The position numbers and the translations under genes were made by a program. A DNA stretch of 64,000 nt from Bifidobacterium breve (GTDB lineage Bacteria > Actinomycetota > Acidimicrobiia > Acidimicrobiales > Acidimicrobilacustridaceae), in contig CAMAYJ010000001.1 of the NCBI GenBank assembly GCA_945862505.1, positions 37,184-101,183 of the forward strand, read 5' to 3'. Shown here piece by piece: positions 63,349-64,000 of this stretch. The first letter of the stretch is position 1. The number at the start of each line of letters is the position of its first letter. The notes under the pieces were generated by a model. It worked only from the letters and a program-made list of their open reading frames with translations, did no database searches and was not told the DNA's origin.

Positions 63349-64000
63349 ACGATGCAACGCTTGGTGAAATCTGTGTCGCAGCCGTGGCCGACACGTTCCG
63401 GGGCGATGGCGAAATTTTCGCTTCCGGTATGGGCACAATTCCAATGCTCGGCGCACGACTGGCGCGCGCCACGTTTGAACCAGAACTGCTCGTGAGCGAT
63501 GGCGAAGCATTCTTTGTTGCTAACGACCTTCCTGTCGGTGGTACCGATAAGCAGGTTGAAGGCTGGATCCCATTCCGCACGGTGTTCGATGCCCTTTGGG
63601 GCGGACGTCGCCATGTGGTGATGGGCGCAAGTCAGATCGACGCGTTCGGCAATCAGAACATCGCCAACATCGGCGACTGGAACAAGCCGAAGTCGCAGCT
63701 TCTTGGCGTTCGCGGTGCTCCTGGCAACACGATCAACCACACCACCTCGTATTTCATTGGCAACCAGACCAATCGAGTCTTCGTGGAAAAAGTCGACACC
63801 GTGTCAGGTATTGGTTATGACCGTGCCGCAAAACTTGGTGACTGGGTCAAGGCCCATCACGAGATTCGTCGCGTTGTTACCAACCTTGCGGTGTATGACT
63901 TCAATACTCCTGATCACCACATGCGCGTTGCGTCGCTGCACCCCGGGGTGTCGATCGACGATGTGGTTGCGGCGTGTTCTTTCGAACTCGTGATTCCTTC
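63345..64000 (+). CDS. ipdB: CoA-transferase family beta subunit IpdB, truncated by window edge
   Basis: LLVSDGEAFFVANDLPVGG, VVMGASQIDAFGNQNIANIGDWNKPKSQLLGVRGAPGNTINHTTSYF; 4-nt overlap with ipdA; no stop before 64000. Confidence 0.85.
   Translation, partial: MNDATLGEICVAAVADTFRGDGEIFASGMGTIPMLGARLARATFEPELLVSDGEAFFVANDLPVGGTDKQVEGWIPFRTVFDALWGGRRHVVMGASQIDAFGNQNIANIGDWNKPKSQLLGVRGAPGNTINHTTSYFIGNQTNRVFVEKVDTVSGIGYDRAAKLGDWVKAHHEIRRVVTNLAVYDFNTPDHHMRVASLHPGVSIDDVVAACSFELVIP

Noticed and set aside
1-64000. CRISPR arrays, insertion sequences, prophage, tRNA or rRNA genes
   Set aside because: No regularly spaced repeats, transposase/integrase motifs or recognisable RNA gene sequence were seen; tRNAscan/ISfinder searches were not possible

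Overview
This is a high-GC actinobacterial chromosomal window. The gene style suggests Acidimicrobiia or a related lineage, but that placement is inference. It is densely coding, with no rRNA, tRNA, CRISPR or mobile element that I could recognise. The left end (about 0-5.3 kb) is housekeeping: a LysM protein, nrdR, a RibD-C/DHFR-like reductase, and the B12-dependent ribonucleotide reductase nrdJ behind two NrdR-box-like palindromes and a DnaA-box-like cluster. The rest is a large acyl-CoA/lipid-type catabolic region: many SDRs, five acyl-CoA dehydrogenases, two acyl-CoA ligases, five amidohydrolase-2 family proteins plus one N-acyl-D-amino-acid deacylase-like protein, F420/flavin LLM oxidoreductases, two APH-fold kinases, two ALDHs, a P450, and two paralogous LIV/HAAT-type ABC transporter modules. 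Several pieces resemble the mycobacterial steroid C/D-ring (HIP) pathway: echA20-ipdA-ipdB with a divergent SDR at the right edge, a fadE30-ipdF-like pair, a fadE29/fadE28-like ACAD pair and a fadD19-like ligase. The least-explained items are (i) a small 2-TM protein that follows LivF in both ABC operons, together with a shared C-terminal tail on the fused LivH-LivM permeases; (ii) an intact SDR overlapping a catalytically degenerate SDR at the head of a seven-gene minus-strand oxidoreductase operon; and (iii) several inverted repeats in promoter regions that may be operators. All family assignments come from reading motifs and from memory; no database search was run.
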